A stretch of 64,000 nucleotides of DNA from Burhinus oedicnemus (taxonomy: Eukaryota; Chordata; Aves; Charadriiformes; Burhinidae): the NCBI GenBank assembly GCA_008921705.1, contig VFFE01007500.1:3714618-3778617 (forward strand), read 5' to 3'. Position 1 is the stretch's first letter; every line of letters starts with the position of its first letter. The notes beneath the pieces are model-generated. The model did no database searches and was not told the DNA's origin. It was given only the letters and a program-made list of their open reading frames with translations. Below, one piece after another: positions 12,901 through 25,400 of this stretch. Made by a program: the position numbers and the translations under genes.

Positions 12901-15900
12901 TCCATCCCATCCAGAGCCAGGAAACACGGGCAATTTTGCAAGACAGCTTGTACTCAGTAAATTTCCAGCTCAGTTTATATTTCTGTATTTATTTAGATTT
13001 GTGCTAACCATGTAAAAGAGCACTCATCCCAAGTGAGGTGCTGCAGACAGACTTTCGAAAAACCAGATCTCATAGACCAAGGACCCTGAGCAACAGGCCT
13101 TTCACTGGATGGGTCGCTTCTGGCTAATTCCTCTATTCTGAAAAGATACCCAAGATTGACAAAGACATGGACAGTCAACATCTGATAATGCTAACTCTTT
13201 ACTCAAAAGTAAACTTTTAGTAAATCCCACCAGTAAAATCACCATTTCTGGCAACATTTTCCTGTGCCCTTGAGACCTTCCCTTGAATTTTCCTTCCTTC
13301 CTTTCTTTTTCTGCATGATAAATTGTATCTGTAACACATCGCATTTACAACTCTCACACTCTTTGTCTGGGTGCATGATACCCCCGTAGCATCTTCCCAC
13401 ATCCCAGCTGAGCAACTGGGGACCTGGGCAGATGTTTACACTTGCATGGGAAGAACACGACAGCTCCAGGGACCGAATTCTCCTCTCTTGACTCCTCTTC
13501 TCCTTCAGCAGCAAAGTCCTGCCACAGGCAGAAAAATCTGCATTTCCCATGGGATGGCAGCACTCACAACACCAGCTGTTCTGCTTGTTTAGGTCTGCAG
13601 CCAACCCGTCCTTATTTCTACATGCCAGTGTTCCCAAATACCCTCAGATTGAGTTGCGTGTGCGCAAACCACACACGCTCATATGTAACACATACACCCT
13701 CAACTCTTAAAACAGAAAGATGAAGGGTTGGGAGGGTTTTTTGGAGGCCCCAAGAATTCTGCTGTCTTTATCAAATTAGGGTGAAAACTTTCATGCCAGA
13801 TAAAGCCACCGTTACAGCTCCCTGGTGGGCTACAAATGGGCCTGAACCAACATCAAAGCCAGCAAAAGTTGACTTGAAAAAAACCAAAACAAACTCTGAG
13901 CCAACTGCCATCATTCAACACCAACTCAAGACTGAAAATGGGTTTTTTTTGAACCCTGTTTCAAAGTTGCCCTGTGCTCTCCTGAACACAACCGTGGGTC
14001 TCTGCAACAGTGCCCGAGTTAACACCATTCCCGGATGTTTCATGCCATAATGCTGGTGGGGCGGGGAAGAAAGTGCAAGCGAATATACCCTTATATCATT
14101 GGTAAGAGAGCAAATGCTCCTAGGAGAGGATTGTGAAATTCAGGTTGACATATCACAGTCGAAGGCCATTACATAAAACAATGACAACGTGCCAGAGTCC
14201 ACAGCTTACGTGGCAACTCGGTGCTACTGGGGACAAAGCCTGCAGAGCACGTTGCAGACTTTGGGGGCCAGGAAGAAATATCTTATAAAGGGATTTGGAA
14301 CCTTTGGGCTGTAACTGGATCCCCACACCACTCTTGCCATCTGGATGAAATTGCAGGGTTTTGACTGGGGGGGGTGTGACAGGGCCCACGTAAAGCAATG
14401 CCTCAGTTGACCCCACAGCCTTGCACATGGGTGTGAGTGTTGCCTCGGCAAAGGCCATGTGGCTGCTCCCCACCACCGGCTGCAGCAGCAGCCCTGCTCC
14501 CTGCTTCCCAAGGCAACAGCACGGCTGCGACAGGTGCCCTCCTCCATGGCAAGCCACCACAGGGCCGGGGCTCGGACTGGCTCAGGCGATGGATCTCAGC
14601 TGGCTCCTACCACTGGGGCACGGTTTTCTTCCAGCAGATTAGGTTAAAGTTTGGAACAGAAGCCATTCATCTCTTCATATCAACTTTGCCATCTCTGCAG
14701 TTTGTTTAACAGGCTATAGATGGCTTCAAACTCCAGCCAAGGGGTTGAAGATTGTGAAATTATTTACCACAAGAAGGGCTGTTAAAAAAAAACCCTCCTG
14801 CTCGTAGCAAGTCAGCTACCAAATGTGTTAGTTGCCAACATGATCTACGACATTTAAATAGAGTTATTAAAGTCATAAGGACAAGGCACTGCCAGTTTGA
14901 CCGTGCTCCTACAGATTTAGCTTATTGGTTTGGCTTCTCAGGTAACGGCCTGTGGTTCTGGACGTGCCCAGGTCTCACCTAACCTGAGTGGCTGCGGACA
15001 CGGTGAGAGGTGGGGGTCACGGAGTAAGAAACCTACTGTATGAAAAAAAAAAAAGGGTAACTGTTGGCTGTTTGCAGCACGAGAAACACGTTGAAATAGC
15101 AACGTTACAAAGGCTATTTGTCTTGTGCCTTGCAGCTTCCTGCTTCGGACTAAAAAAGTACAGCATATAAATAGAGCAGGCAAGTGTGAACTGATGATAG
15201 CAATACACTACTCCGCATTTAAAATCCCCGGAGCTCGAGTTTCTTTTGAGTCGTTTGGGATGATTTTGTGCAAATACAGAACGTTCAGTTACGGGCGCCT
15301 GCGAACAGGAGTCACGCTGCCGGTCACTCCTTCGGCCATCCTGGGACAGCAGAGAGGTTAGCAGCCTTAAATCTCAGTTTTCTCCACTTAAAAATAAACT
15401 TGGCAGCCCTCCCCAGAAAACAAGCACACTCTTCCCAAGGAAAACATTCTCGCCTGCAGATGCTTTTGTCACAGCAGCAGCGACAGTGGAACCGGAGGAG
15501 CCGAATTTGCTCGTCGGCCACACCAGTGTGAGCCCGCTGACGTCTGCACGGCTGATGCCAAGGGACACGTTTGCTCCCTGAAACGCCTTTTGAATTGAAA
15601 TATACCTTTGGGGAAAACATTTTAAAAAAGAGAGGCCTCAGCATTAGGTTCTCAGTTCTGCACGCAAAACTGCTCCCATTTGGGCTTAGGAGCTTAGTTC
15701 TGGTTTGGGGGCTTTTTTTCTTTTTAAATATGACTGTAATCTTGGGTTGAAAGTTTACTGTATGAAAATCCATTTTCTCTTAGGACATACTTTTTGCAGA
15801 ATGATCTAAGCAGCCTAGTAGCAAACAAGCCCCTTTCTATTTAACTTTAAAGTCATACCACAGAATATAAAAGTTAATTCTACCGAGAACCTCAGAAGGT

Positions 15901-17194
15901 TGGTATAACAAGGCACAGAAACAACAGCATGCTCTATTTAGTAGGATTTTTCTTACTAATTAATTAGCAGGCTTTTTCTCACTAAGAAGAGGCCTCATTC
16001 TTTTCCTCGTAAATATTGACTTTCTGTAATAAACACAGCTGGAAAAAAAAAAAAAAGGCACTTGTATGTCATAGTTCTCCTGTCACAGGTTTGTAGGGCG
16101 CTTCCTTTTTTCACAAGACCACAGATTTCCTCAGCCCGAGTTGTCTCGGTTGAGAGAGACAGTGGTTGTCGGCTGTTTGTTTTCCTCAATCCTTTCACTT
16201 AGAAGAGAGGGGAAAACCCCCAGTCTCTCTCTCAACGTGCTACTTGAAGGAGCTACGTGAAAAAACAAAAAAAGGGGGAAAAAAAAAAAAAAAAGGCACC
16301 AAAACCCAAAAATCCTACACACACAAAAGCCCCCACTCTAATAACAGAAGTCACATCAAGCCTTTAACCTCTGCATTTGTATCATTTGAGGGTTGGATTT
16401 CCAAAATTAAAATCTTGGGATGGCACCGGGAATGCGTGATGGGCAGCGAGAGGCTCCTAAGCAGCACCAGCAGTTCTGTCTTGAAAGGCCATTGCCTGGT
16501 GGAGACACAGATCCCCTACGCGGGCACGCACGCCACTGTGCCCATCACACGCTCTCTGCTGCTCGCGAGCAGGGCTGACAGCCCTGGCGGGACTGCCCTG
16601 CTGCTCCCATGAGGGACACGAGGATGGGATGTCACCTCGCCCCTGCTGACTGCAATACGCGATGCTCGGGATGCTCAAAGCCTCCCAGTGAAGTTGTTGA
16701 CTCCTCACGTCAGACCCCAGGAGGCAGCAAGAGCTTCCCTTGGCGCCGAGCTAATATGCCTCAGGCACCAGCAGAAAACCCTGAGGCTCTTCAGCTTGAG
16801 CCTGTTCCTCTCCGTTGGTGATACTCGTATCCATCACGATCACCTGCGTCTGCCCTCCTTCAGCAAGGGCTGCCCCTGGCCTGCCAGTTATGGACTAAAC
16901 AAAAAGCACTTGAGCAAATTACACACCTAACTGCCACCCAACCTTCAGGAAAGGTGGCAATTCGACCCATTCTCCTGAATGGAACAATTTGTGCCTGAAA
17001 GAGAAGAAATCCTCGCTTTCATTGCTGGATTCAGCCTCCCTCCATCCAGGACTGTACTGATGCCATCTGCTTTGTGGCTTAGAAGAAACAGATGCGTCCC
17101 CACAGCCTGGGCTCCCATGCAAGGCAACCAACCTGGCTTTCCCAGCAGTCTTCAATGCAGCAACACATTTCCCCGCACCAAGAATAAGTGAGAC
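6969..17194. other. intergenic DNA downstream of ITPR2, no gene recognised
   Basis: About 10 kb holds no exon that I can link to a family. Locally GC-rich stretches occur near 8200-8800, 11200-11400 and 14430-14600. They produce overlapping open frames on both strands, the expected effect of few AT-rich stops, and the frames show no domain or low-complexity pattern typical of real proteins. A (CAG)5 run lies at 9831-9845. Poly(A)-like tracts occur near 16043 and 16280. No tRNA, snRNA or snoRNA was recognised. Confidence 0.55.
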
Positions 17195-17216
17195 AGACGT
17201 ACATAAAATGACACAC

Positions 17217-17222
17217 TTTATT
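17217..17222 (-). terminator. ITPR2: candidate distal poly(A) signal of ITPR2
   Basis: TTTATT on the plus strand reads AATAAA on the gene strand. It is followed by a T/G-containing stretch (GTGTGTCATTTT, then TGTGTTG further on). This suits a cleavage site about 10-25 bases downstream, near 17195-17207. Confidence 0.5.
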
Positions 17223-18640
17223 AAAAGTTACATTCAGCAGCAATGGACATATTTACTTAAGTAGATTTTAACTGTCAAGGAGCTTATAATTATAAATCCC
17301 TCTAAGGCGTTAAAAGCTCTTAGATGTTTTAACTTCTTTGCAATCATTTCATATAAATAGGTAAGGTAAATGATGCTTGCCTAAGAAGAAGATACCCCAG
17401 CTGCATTAAACAAAGATATACATATAAATATATGTATAAAACAATGATTTTTTTGTTATAAACTCATTGATGGGGATACTTCACGATCTTGAAGGCTTGG
17501 GCTCTGGCCCTGCAACTCTTATTCACGTAAGAAGTCTCCTGTTTAAGTTACCACGTGCGAGTGTACAGATTGCTCACACAGATGAGAACTGCAGGGCAGG
17601 GCCTAAGCTTTGGCAGAATCAGCAAAAATGTCAAAACACTCAGTGAAATATATTTACAATCTGTGCAAGTAGCATCACCTACTGTTATTGATTACGGAGG
17701 TCCCTCTCGGAAGCTAGCAACAGCAGAAAGGCACCGTGGCAAAAGCTAATCGGCATCCGTTAGCTCTTAGGTTTTGACGTTGTAGCTCTCCCTTCTGAAG
17801 AGCAGCATTTGGGCTCTTGAGCCTTGGGGACATCATTTGGTGTGAGAGACAGAGAGAGCACCAGCAGCATGCAACTGCAGGCCTGAGCTCAGGGCACAAA
17901 GGCATCGAGTCTCAAGTTCTTCCAGCTCCAACAGCAGAAACCTCCCTTGATGTGCAGCGGTTCATTTGCTTTTTCCGAGTGTCAACAAGAAAAATGCCAA
18001 CCACTTCCAGTATTAGCCAACTGCCCACCCCCCAATAAATAGTGATCATTTAATTTACCTTTGTTCCCTTAAACTGTTCTCTATGCCTCTAATGAGCATG
18101 TGTGTGAGGAAGAGGAAATTGCTGTTGAAACAGAAGCTGTGACTAGATCTGATGAACTGCATAAACTAATTTGAATTAATACAGCTGCAGGGTCTGATTC
18201 TCTACCAACTTACCGCTGACTTTACACTTGCGTGCAACTCCTTTGGCTTCGTTGTGTACAATAGGTCTAGTCAAGAAAGGCAAACCTGGCTCTGTGTTAC
18301 GCTGGTGGCTGGTTACTGCACGGCATGTGGCTGACGCAGACTCCCAGAATCAATTCACTGCAAGTTTCTCAGTGCTGAATGCCAACTGGTACGTGAAGCC
18401 CCATCCTCACGGGCAGGCGAGGCTTACAGAAGGGGTTTTCACCACCACAGGGATGCTGGAGCAGTGGCATCAAGACCTCAAACACGTATGAGTAAGTGTG
18501 TACGAAAGGCACACTCCAAGCTTTATTCCTAAAATACCTCAGTCGTTCACTGACGACAACTGCTTTTCTGTATTCCGCTTTGACCTAGCAGCTTTCCTAC
18601 CATCAGCTCCCCATGCCTCGGCCGCATCCGCTCTGCTCTC

Positions 18641-18668
18641 CAAAGACCAGACTGTTGTCTGGTCTTTG
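18641..18668 (-). repeat. perfect 12-bp inverted repeat, 4-nt loop, in the ITPR2 3'UTR
   Basis: Arms CAAAGACCAGAC (18641-18652) and GTCTGGTCTTTG (18657-18668) are exact reverse complements separated by TGTT. In the ITPR2 transcript this would fold into a 12-bp stem, half of it G:C, with loop AACA. It does not belong to any repeat I recognise. Confidence 0.85.
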
Positions 18669-20789
18669 CAGTAGAAAAGGTGGCTCCAGCCTCGGAAGCA
18701 AAAACGCAGCATTGACCAGCTCAACCCAGCTACTGTTGCCTCCACGCACTCCCTCTGCCTGGGAAGCAGCTGACGCCTGGCTGCAGCAAGGCTGCCAGCC
18801 CGACACCAGCAGAGGAGTTGTGGACAATTTAGTCTCCCTCCACTCACTTTTATTGGCCTTGCACCATTCCTGCTAACCACCACTTGCTCTTCACCTTAGC
18901 ACATGGAGGCAGAGCGCTGGCTGGCTGGGGGAGAATTTCTTGCAGGAAAAATAGACCCTAAACCTGGAAATGGCCATCGCCTCTCACAACCAGGATGCTC
19001 TATGGACTAAAGGACGGTCAAGAGAAAGAGATTTTCTTTCAGTGAAATACACAAATCCCTGCTTTCCACGCAGTATTTTTGAAGGACACAATTGAAGCCA
19101 ATGGGAAATGTTTAAATGGTAGAAGAATCAGACCCTGAAGTACATTACTTTTATCTCAGCCACCTCACTGGCACAAAAAATGAGATGGCTTCCAAGAACA
19201 GGTTTGAGTTTGGGATGAAGAGAGGGAAATGCCCCTTCCTTCCCTTTACTCCACATCTGTTGGTTTGAATTGTGCTTTAAATAAGACAACAGAATTTCTT
19301 CAGGGAGAAACTAGAAATAGTGGAGCCAATAATATTTTCACCTTTGATCAAAATGGCTTCTATAAAAAATGGAAATGTTACAGGGGGGAAATCATTGCAA
19401 AAATATTTTGGTTTAAGAAGTGACTCCATGTAATGGAGGTGCATTTTCAAATGCACCGAGGACAATTAAGTACCCAAAACCCACTGAACATGAAAGTGAA
19501 CTGGGACCACAACTCCCATCTGTGCCCCCAAAATCTTCTAAAAGACAGAAGTGCCCTCTTGGGCTCTGTGGAAATCCTGTAACTTTTCTTTTAAAGCCAT
19601 CCCAAGAAATACAGAATACAGCAGAAACCTGCACAGCTGACTCAGCCGCCACCTTTTGTTAGAGCTTAGAGCTGGAAGGAGCTCCTCCGGCATTGCCCCC
19701 CGCCCCCCACCAGCCAGGCCTGTGGCAAGGGGCCGGCCACTCCTGCAAGCCCCTGAAAGAGGAAGGGTGGGAAAAGGCAGGAGAAGCCCATGAGCTTTAG
19801 CTCAGAAGAAAGCTGGCAAAATATGGTGCTTATTTACTCAAGTTAACTCTTGCTGAAGATGAGTTTACAGAAGGTAATGACACCATTACAGCTCCATACA
19901 GAAAGAAATTTCTAAGCTTTTTAAAAAAAATAAAATCCCATACATGCTTCAAAGTACAGGTATAATTTCTTTTTTTTCCTGAATCCTCCATTGGAACTTG
20001 AATTTAAAACACAGTTTAACTCCTCAGTATGTGAAATCTCATGGCCACATTAATCGAGAACATCTGAAGCCAGGAGAAAGAAATCACTTCCAGTTATGTT
20101 GTCAGTGTTATGTGCGTAACATTCCCACAGCTGTAGATCCATTGTGCTCCATGTTATAAATAAGAAATTGCATGGTGACAGCTAAAATTCAAAAGCGTTA
20201 ATGTTTTTCTTTGCAACTCTTTTTCTATTTTTTCTTTTTTTTTTTTTTTTTCCAGTCTTTTGAGGTTTCTCCCCTTTCCCTCCTAGTAGAAGTTACTTGA
20301 AGCAACATTATTGCTTACCCAACTGACATATTTACGGTAATTAAAAAATAGTAAATGCCAAGCAAATATGACTAATGTTGCTATTTGGCAAATAAGCCAG
20401 AAACAACTTCTATTGATTCCGAACCAGGCTGTTCGTATTTGCGTTAACAAACATTTCTCCTTCTTCTGCTCATCTTGGTTATCCCAGTGCTTCAGGGAGA
20501 AGTCTCAAGGCATCTCTAAGGATGTGGCCAAACGCTGCCCCGACCTCCGCTGCACACGGCAGCTACCACCGAAGCCATCGAGTTGCAGAGCGCAAACGCA
20601 GCTGAGTTGGGCCCCGTGAACGAATACAAACGAGCTCCCTTGTATCTCTCGCGTTCTAGGTTGTGGTCCTTTTCAACCATGAAAAACAGCTACAAATTGT
20701 TCCCAGAGCTAAAGCACTTAACATCTTGGCACTTGGTTGTTTTTAACTTTGTAACAATAGGCACTGTTCACTCCTCTCAATCTCAGCTT

Positions 20790-20795
20790 TTTATT
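20790..20795 (-). terminator. ITPR2: candidate proximal poly(A) signal of ITPR2
   Basis: AATAAA on the gene strand lies only 56 bases past the stop codon. If used, it would give a transcript with a very short 3'UTR. It is a motif match only. Confidence 0.25.
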
Positions 20796-20850
20796 CTATA
20801 ATAAAGCAGGAATACTGATGAAAGGCTAGTCACGGCTTCTCCCCGTGGTA

Positions 20851-20937
20851 TCAGGGTGGTGGCATGTGATGATTCACATGGGGTGTGTTTGATCCAAGAA
20901 AGCCCAGCCTCTGCTTATTCTTCCTTTGTTCTGTCAT
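20851..20937 (-). CDS. ITPR2: ITPR2 terminal coding exon with stop codon
   Basis: The last coding segment has 28 codons and a TGA stop (20853-20851). It encodes MTEQRKNKQRLGFLGSN followed by TPHVNHHMPPP. It is too short to stand out as an open frame. I located it by searching for the conserved MTEQRK tail of the family. The acceptor is ccttag directly before ATG, and LKEQ|MTEQRK joins in phase 0. The final residues PPP replace the PPH I associate with mammalian type 2. The rest of the exon is 3'UTR. Confidence 0.95.
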   Translation of the reverse strand: MTEQRKNKQRLGFLGSNTPHVNHHMPPP

Positions 20938-22165
20938 CTAAGGTGGAAAGGCAGAGAGAGACAAGTTGAGAATTTTTTTCTTTTTTCTTCTTATTTTTTA
21001 CTATTATTTAGCAGTGACAGAGCAAGATACATATAAGCAAAACAACAGGGAGTAGAATTCCTTTTTTCAGCACTGAAAATTACAAGTAAGAGAGGCCTTT
21101 GAAGTGGAGATCTGTTTCCTGCAACGTATGGACATTTTATTTTCATTTGTACATTATTCTTATCCAGCGGCAGGTCTTACAGTGTGTCATTTGTGCAGCT
21201 ATCGTGTTGTGTAGCCCTGCAGAGGGTCAGCATTTGCACTTGGTGCTGTACAATCACAGAATTAAAAGATGGTCCCAGCCCCAGAGGGTTTAAATTTAAG
21301 CCGGGAGGGAACAGATTCAGCCAGAGGGGGATGAAAAAAAACCCACCAGGACGATATGGGTAAGCACAATAAGCAACAGTCTCAGCACATCCAGCCTAAA
21401 CCTTTGTCGAGTTTTTCACAGGGAAAAAGAGTTTTAAGGAAGGTTTTCCTCTGTTGATACCACTGAAACGCTTCCCATAAAGAAAACACAAAGATGCTTT
21501 TCTGAAACTGTAATGAGCAACCCAGAGGTGACCAGCATCTTCAGCAAAAAAAGGAGCTGGCCTTTTGATCCTGAAGTGAGAGAAAACACGTAAGGTGGTT
21601 TTGACGGAGCAGGGCTTTAAGGGAGGCCAGCAGCTTGTGCTCCGTGCAGGAGAGAAGGGGGAGACGCAGGAGGAGCACAAAGACAAGGGTGACACAAGCA
21701 AAGCAACAGGCTCAGCAAATTGTTTTCACAACAGCACTGTTGATATTCTTAGTGGGGGGAAAAAATCCAAGTGTCGGATTCAGAAAGCTTTTCTACCGAT
21801 TCCCATCAGTACACAGCTATTTCTGACGCTATGCCTCTTTTATTGCCAGGTTACGCCGTACCCGCATATGCAAAGCCCGTCATCGCTTCTGCAGTTTTCC
21901 CTCTGTCCTTGCACACTCACTGGGAGGATTTCGTAACTAATTCCCCCTCGGCTTTTCTCCTTACCTGTTCTCTGCTGTTGCTAATAGAGTACAATTTCAT
22001 TCCAAACCCCTATCGGTGTATCTACTGAGAAAGCTTACTGGAGGGAAAGAGAAAACCTTCGTAAGACAAAAGTCTCTTTTGTAACACTGTCCTGACTATG
22101 ACCCGATGAAAGCTAGCGCGTTCACCCACACGTGCTCACGTTGCTACCCACTGCAGGGCACTTAC
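20938..22165 (-). other. ITPR2: ITPR2 last intron
   Basis: This 1,228-base GT-AG intron (gtaagt ... ttag) separates the coiled-coil exon from the terminal exon. It contains a short stretch near 21240-21300 that resembles an ancient amniote dispersed repeat. Nothing else is recognised. Confidence 0.85.
21238..21300 (+). repeat. ancient amniote dispersed repeat, fragment (family uncertain)
   Basis: The stretch ttggtgctgtacaatcacag, with gatggtcccagccccagagg and tttaaatttaa after it, follows the pattern gctgtacaaacacag / ggtccctgccccaaagag / cttacaatctaa. I recognise this pattern from an old interspersed repeat shared across amniotes. A second copy is seen near 61990. Confidence 0.4.
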
Positions 22166-22327
22166 CTGTTCCTTGAGCTCAGCAAGCTGACTGGAAAGCT
22201 GTTTTACAAGGCTCATGGTTGACTCCAGCCTCTCTTGCAGGTTCCTGATTTCGTTTTGCTCACTGTCGCCTTCATTGCTAACCAGGGACATGGCTCTCAT
22301 CCGAGGGAACCAGTCCAAATTCTTCTC
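22166..22327 (-). CDS. ITPR2: ITPR2 exon: C-terminal coiled coil
   Basis: This 162-base, phase 0 exon encodes residues 404-457. It contains [20 protein letters not shown], then an acidic patch [10 protein letters not shown] heptad-rich segment [19 protein letters not shown] and AELKEQ completes it. That segment is the C-terminal helical bundle that associates at the fourfold axis of the tetramer. The acceptor is gtgtag before Glu and the donor is cag|gtaagt. [10 protein letters not shown] is the type 2 version of this region. If the intron were retained, reading would continue for nine codons (VSALQWVAT) to a stop. That would give a shortened C-terminus, but I see no reason to favour that form. 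Confidence 0.97.
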
Positions 22328-25300
22328 CTACACGGGTATTAGAAAAATCAGTAATGTTAGTAGGGGTTTATGCAGTGCTACTAAGCTGAGAGTAGAGAAT
22401 GAGAACTCTGAAGGACTTCTACTCAGTGGATGACACACAGCAAGTGAGCCTAAGAACTAGTAAATTCAGAAAGTATTTTACACAAGCATTTTTATTCTTG
22501 GTTCTCCTTAGCTACAGGGAAGGCACCAAATCTTGGTTTCCCCACAGCTGCACCTGTATTGCAGCGTGGGCAGTGTCGGCACATTCATCCATGGCTTTGG
22601 CATGCAGAAATGCCCGCTGGGTCAGCTCTGGGGAGACTCCTCTGGTACAATAGCACCAGGAAAGCTCGAGTGCTCCCCGTGCTTTGCTCTTAAGTGTATG
22701 CAGGGACACATCTCCCCACTGTCTCTTCAGCTTGGCTGGCCGCCATCTATTTCGGCTGTCCTTGCAGCAATGTCAGTGAGCCAACATCAGGAAAACAGGA
22801 CAAGCCAGAGTCCTCTCCAGACCGGCCTGGAGTGTGCCTACTGCAAGAGCAGAGGGACCTTGGATTCAGCTGCCCACAACAGAAGATCTGGGGTCCTGGG
22901 AATGGCTTAGGCTTCATTGTGCTATTCAGACTGTATACCTTAGGTAAAATGCAAGCACAACCCCACGGCCAAGAGCTAACCTGCTAAGGACCAAGCAGTA
23001 CATGGAATAGCGCTGAATTGGGTGGACTCAGGCTATGAATCTAATAATAATAAAAAAACCTGTAAATGGATGATACGAGTCAGGAAGGTGCTGCGTATCA
23101 GCATGAGCCTGAATTGTCTCCATGGCTTGGGGGCACAGATATTTGTGTGCAAAGCGTAACAGAGGAAACTGAAGGGTGCAAGCCTAGGAGGAGTGGCAAC
23201 CGTGTGGCAAGCAACCTGGTTTGCCTGAAGGCACGAGACAAAGGAAACAGGTCCTGTAGCTGGCGATGCGTTACATCAACGCACCTCTGCCCTCCACCTT
23301 GGGGAGGATGTGGTTAGATCATATGCATGGTGTTTTGCAACGGGCCTCTATGGACACGTGCACTTGAAAACTTTAGAAGAGAAACAGAATGAAGTGTGTT
23401 TCTTCCAGTCTCCTGGGTGGTGAATGGCCCTGCAGAAACAGCACTATATTGAAAAGAAAAGGAGGAAAGAAAAGGAGTTTCTTCCAGAAGTCCACCTACA
23501 AGACTCCTGGCATGCAAGAGCTGTGCTACTTATGTTGTCCCGGCTTGGTATTTGGTAAAGTTTTTAAGTAAGTGCATTGAACTTACTGGAGTCTCAGACT
23601 TTGCCTCACCACAAAACCAGAAAAGCCAGCAATGATTCTGCTGTATTTACAGCTGGGCAGCCCAGGGCAGCCATACTTGAGCAGGGTCCATACGGACCAG
23701 CCTGGCAGAGCTGCGAGCTCAGGGATGCACCAAGTGAATACAGCTTTATCGTGCTTCCAGAGAGAGTTGCTTTCAACTATGCAGTGCTCTGTCCTGATCA
23801 CCAAACCCTCCCCTCCTACACCAATATGGTTTAGAAACAATCAAGCTAACCCTCGGTAAGCATGGAAGCACTGATGGTATTAATGTATTTCCACTATTTG
23901 TGTTAGCCCAGTCCCCTCTGTTACCATGGATAACACTAAATGCAAAGCTATAAGAATTTTGGCTTGTTTTCTTCTTTTTAACTCAAAACTTCTAATGAGT
24001 TTTTGTCTGGCTGTGCAACCTCTGGTCCTGTCACTAAACCAACAAGATGTTCAGGGAATAAGACCGTGCCCCTCCGTTGCATTTTGCAGCCAGGGCTCAG
24101 TCAGCCGTGTGCGCTGGTGGAATGAGGCTTTTTTCCTCGCTGCCCACTTTTTGAGCCTCGTGATCTCATTATGACAATTTACTGTGGTTCCGCATGATGC
24201 CATTTTCAATGGGTCATAACTCATTCAAATCAAAACCTGTTTTCACCAGCTCCGCTGGTGTGCTCGAAAGGAGCGCACGTGACCCTCCCTGCTGGATATC
24301 CCCAGCGGACACATGGAGCGGTAGACTCCTAGTTCTGCTGCACACGTTTCTGCTTACAAGACCAGCATTCATTTTCCATGAGTATGCTCTGATATTCATT
24401 TTAAATTTATTTTGGCTAGGATCTAGCAGAGCATTCATCACGTGCCTAGCGTTAAGCACAGGTGTACTCATTTATACTAAGCTTAGCTTGTGCACAGTGC
24501 CTTTCTGGATCAATGCCTTTTTTTTGCAAAATGTTTGCCAGCAAATTTGTCTGCCACTACAGGCACAGAAAGTTAATTCAAAAGAGCTACCGCGAACAGA
24601 GCTGCACTTGTATCTGAATGTTTCCTGAAAAGCTCTGGTATCTGCACCCGTTACAGCTTCTCTTGCTTGAAGCACCTGAAGATACCAAATGCAAGGCCAC
24701 ATGGCCATAGGAGCCAGCTGAGGGACCAGGAGCCCTTTTTGGCAAGGCTCACCATAACGCCAAAGTTTCTAAAGCCAAGCTGCACAGGGAGAGCAATCTG
24801 AGGCTCCATCATTGCGGTTCTTGTGTTTGCTGAGCACTGCTGCCAGGATTGTGAAATGCACTTTGCTAGTTTTGTTTTCCATCTGCCACTCCCTCGCTCC
24901 TCCAGGACGCAAGGCAGAGACTGCCGACTGCCTTGGAAGATTTTTGTGGACTGACCCTCCGCAGCACTACAGCATCCAGAGGAACACCACACAAATCTGT
25001 GCAGATGCCAGATACCCCAGCTCAGTGGGCTTGCATGTCTTGAGGCTCCCAGTGTCACCTGCTTCCCTCCTCCTCGGCACAACATTATAATTCCTAGGAA
25101 GAGGGAAGACCAGGAGCAGGTGAAGACAGGGAGCACAGAGCACAGAGCACCTCACCCACTGTCACACGACACAGTGGTGCTGATGGTAGCTCTTCAGCTA
25201 GTACCACTCTGAATCACGTGCCAGCTCATCTCAGCCACCACGAGCTCCAGAGTCACACGAGCTCAATGACAGACTCCACTCATTTGCATGTGCTCAGCTT

Positions 25301-25362
25301 TGCCTTCCCAGCAATGCTGTGATAATCTCTCCCAAGAAAGAAACCCCGCTGTGGTTTAGTTA

Positions 25363-25400
25363 CAGACCAAGAAGAACTAGTTACAGACCAAGACCAATTC
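25363..25400. repeat. short direct duplication
   Basis: The motif tagttacagaccaaga occurs twice, with starts about 21 bases apart, inside the large ITPR2 intron. It is a simple local duplication with no known function. Confidence 0.7.

Larger units (their letters stand above)
17195..20850 (-). other. ITPR2: ITPR2 3' untranslated region (inferred extent)
   Basis: From the TGA down to a good AATAAA at 17222-17217 there is no further coding signal. A long UTR of about 3.6 kb is consistent with the several-kilobase UTR known for mammalian ITPR2 mRNA. On the mRNA strand the region has AU-rich patches, an A-rich run (complement of the T tract at 20235-20251) that could cause internal oligo-dT priming, and a perfect hairpin at 18641-18668. 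The 3' boundary is inferred from the poly(A) signal only. Other AATAAA matches (for example 20795-20790) could give shorter forms. Confidence 0.6.

Noticed and set aside
1..17194. SSPN (sarcospan), the expected convergent neighbour of ITPR2 in amniotes.
   Set aside because: No four-helix sarcospan-like exon is visible on the plus strand. The gene is probably further left.
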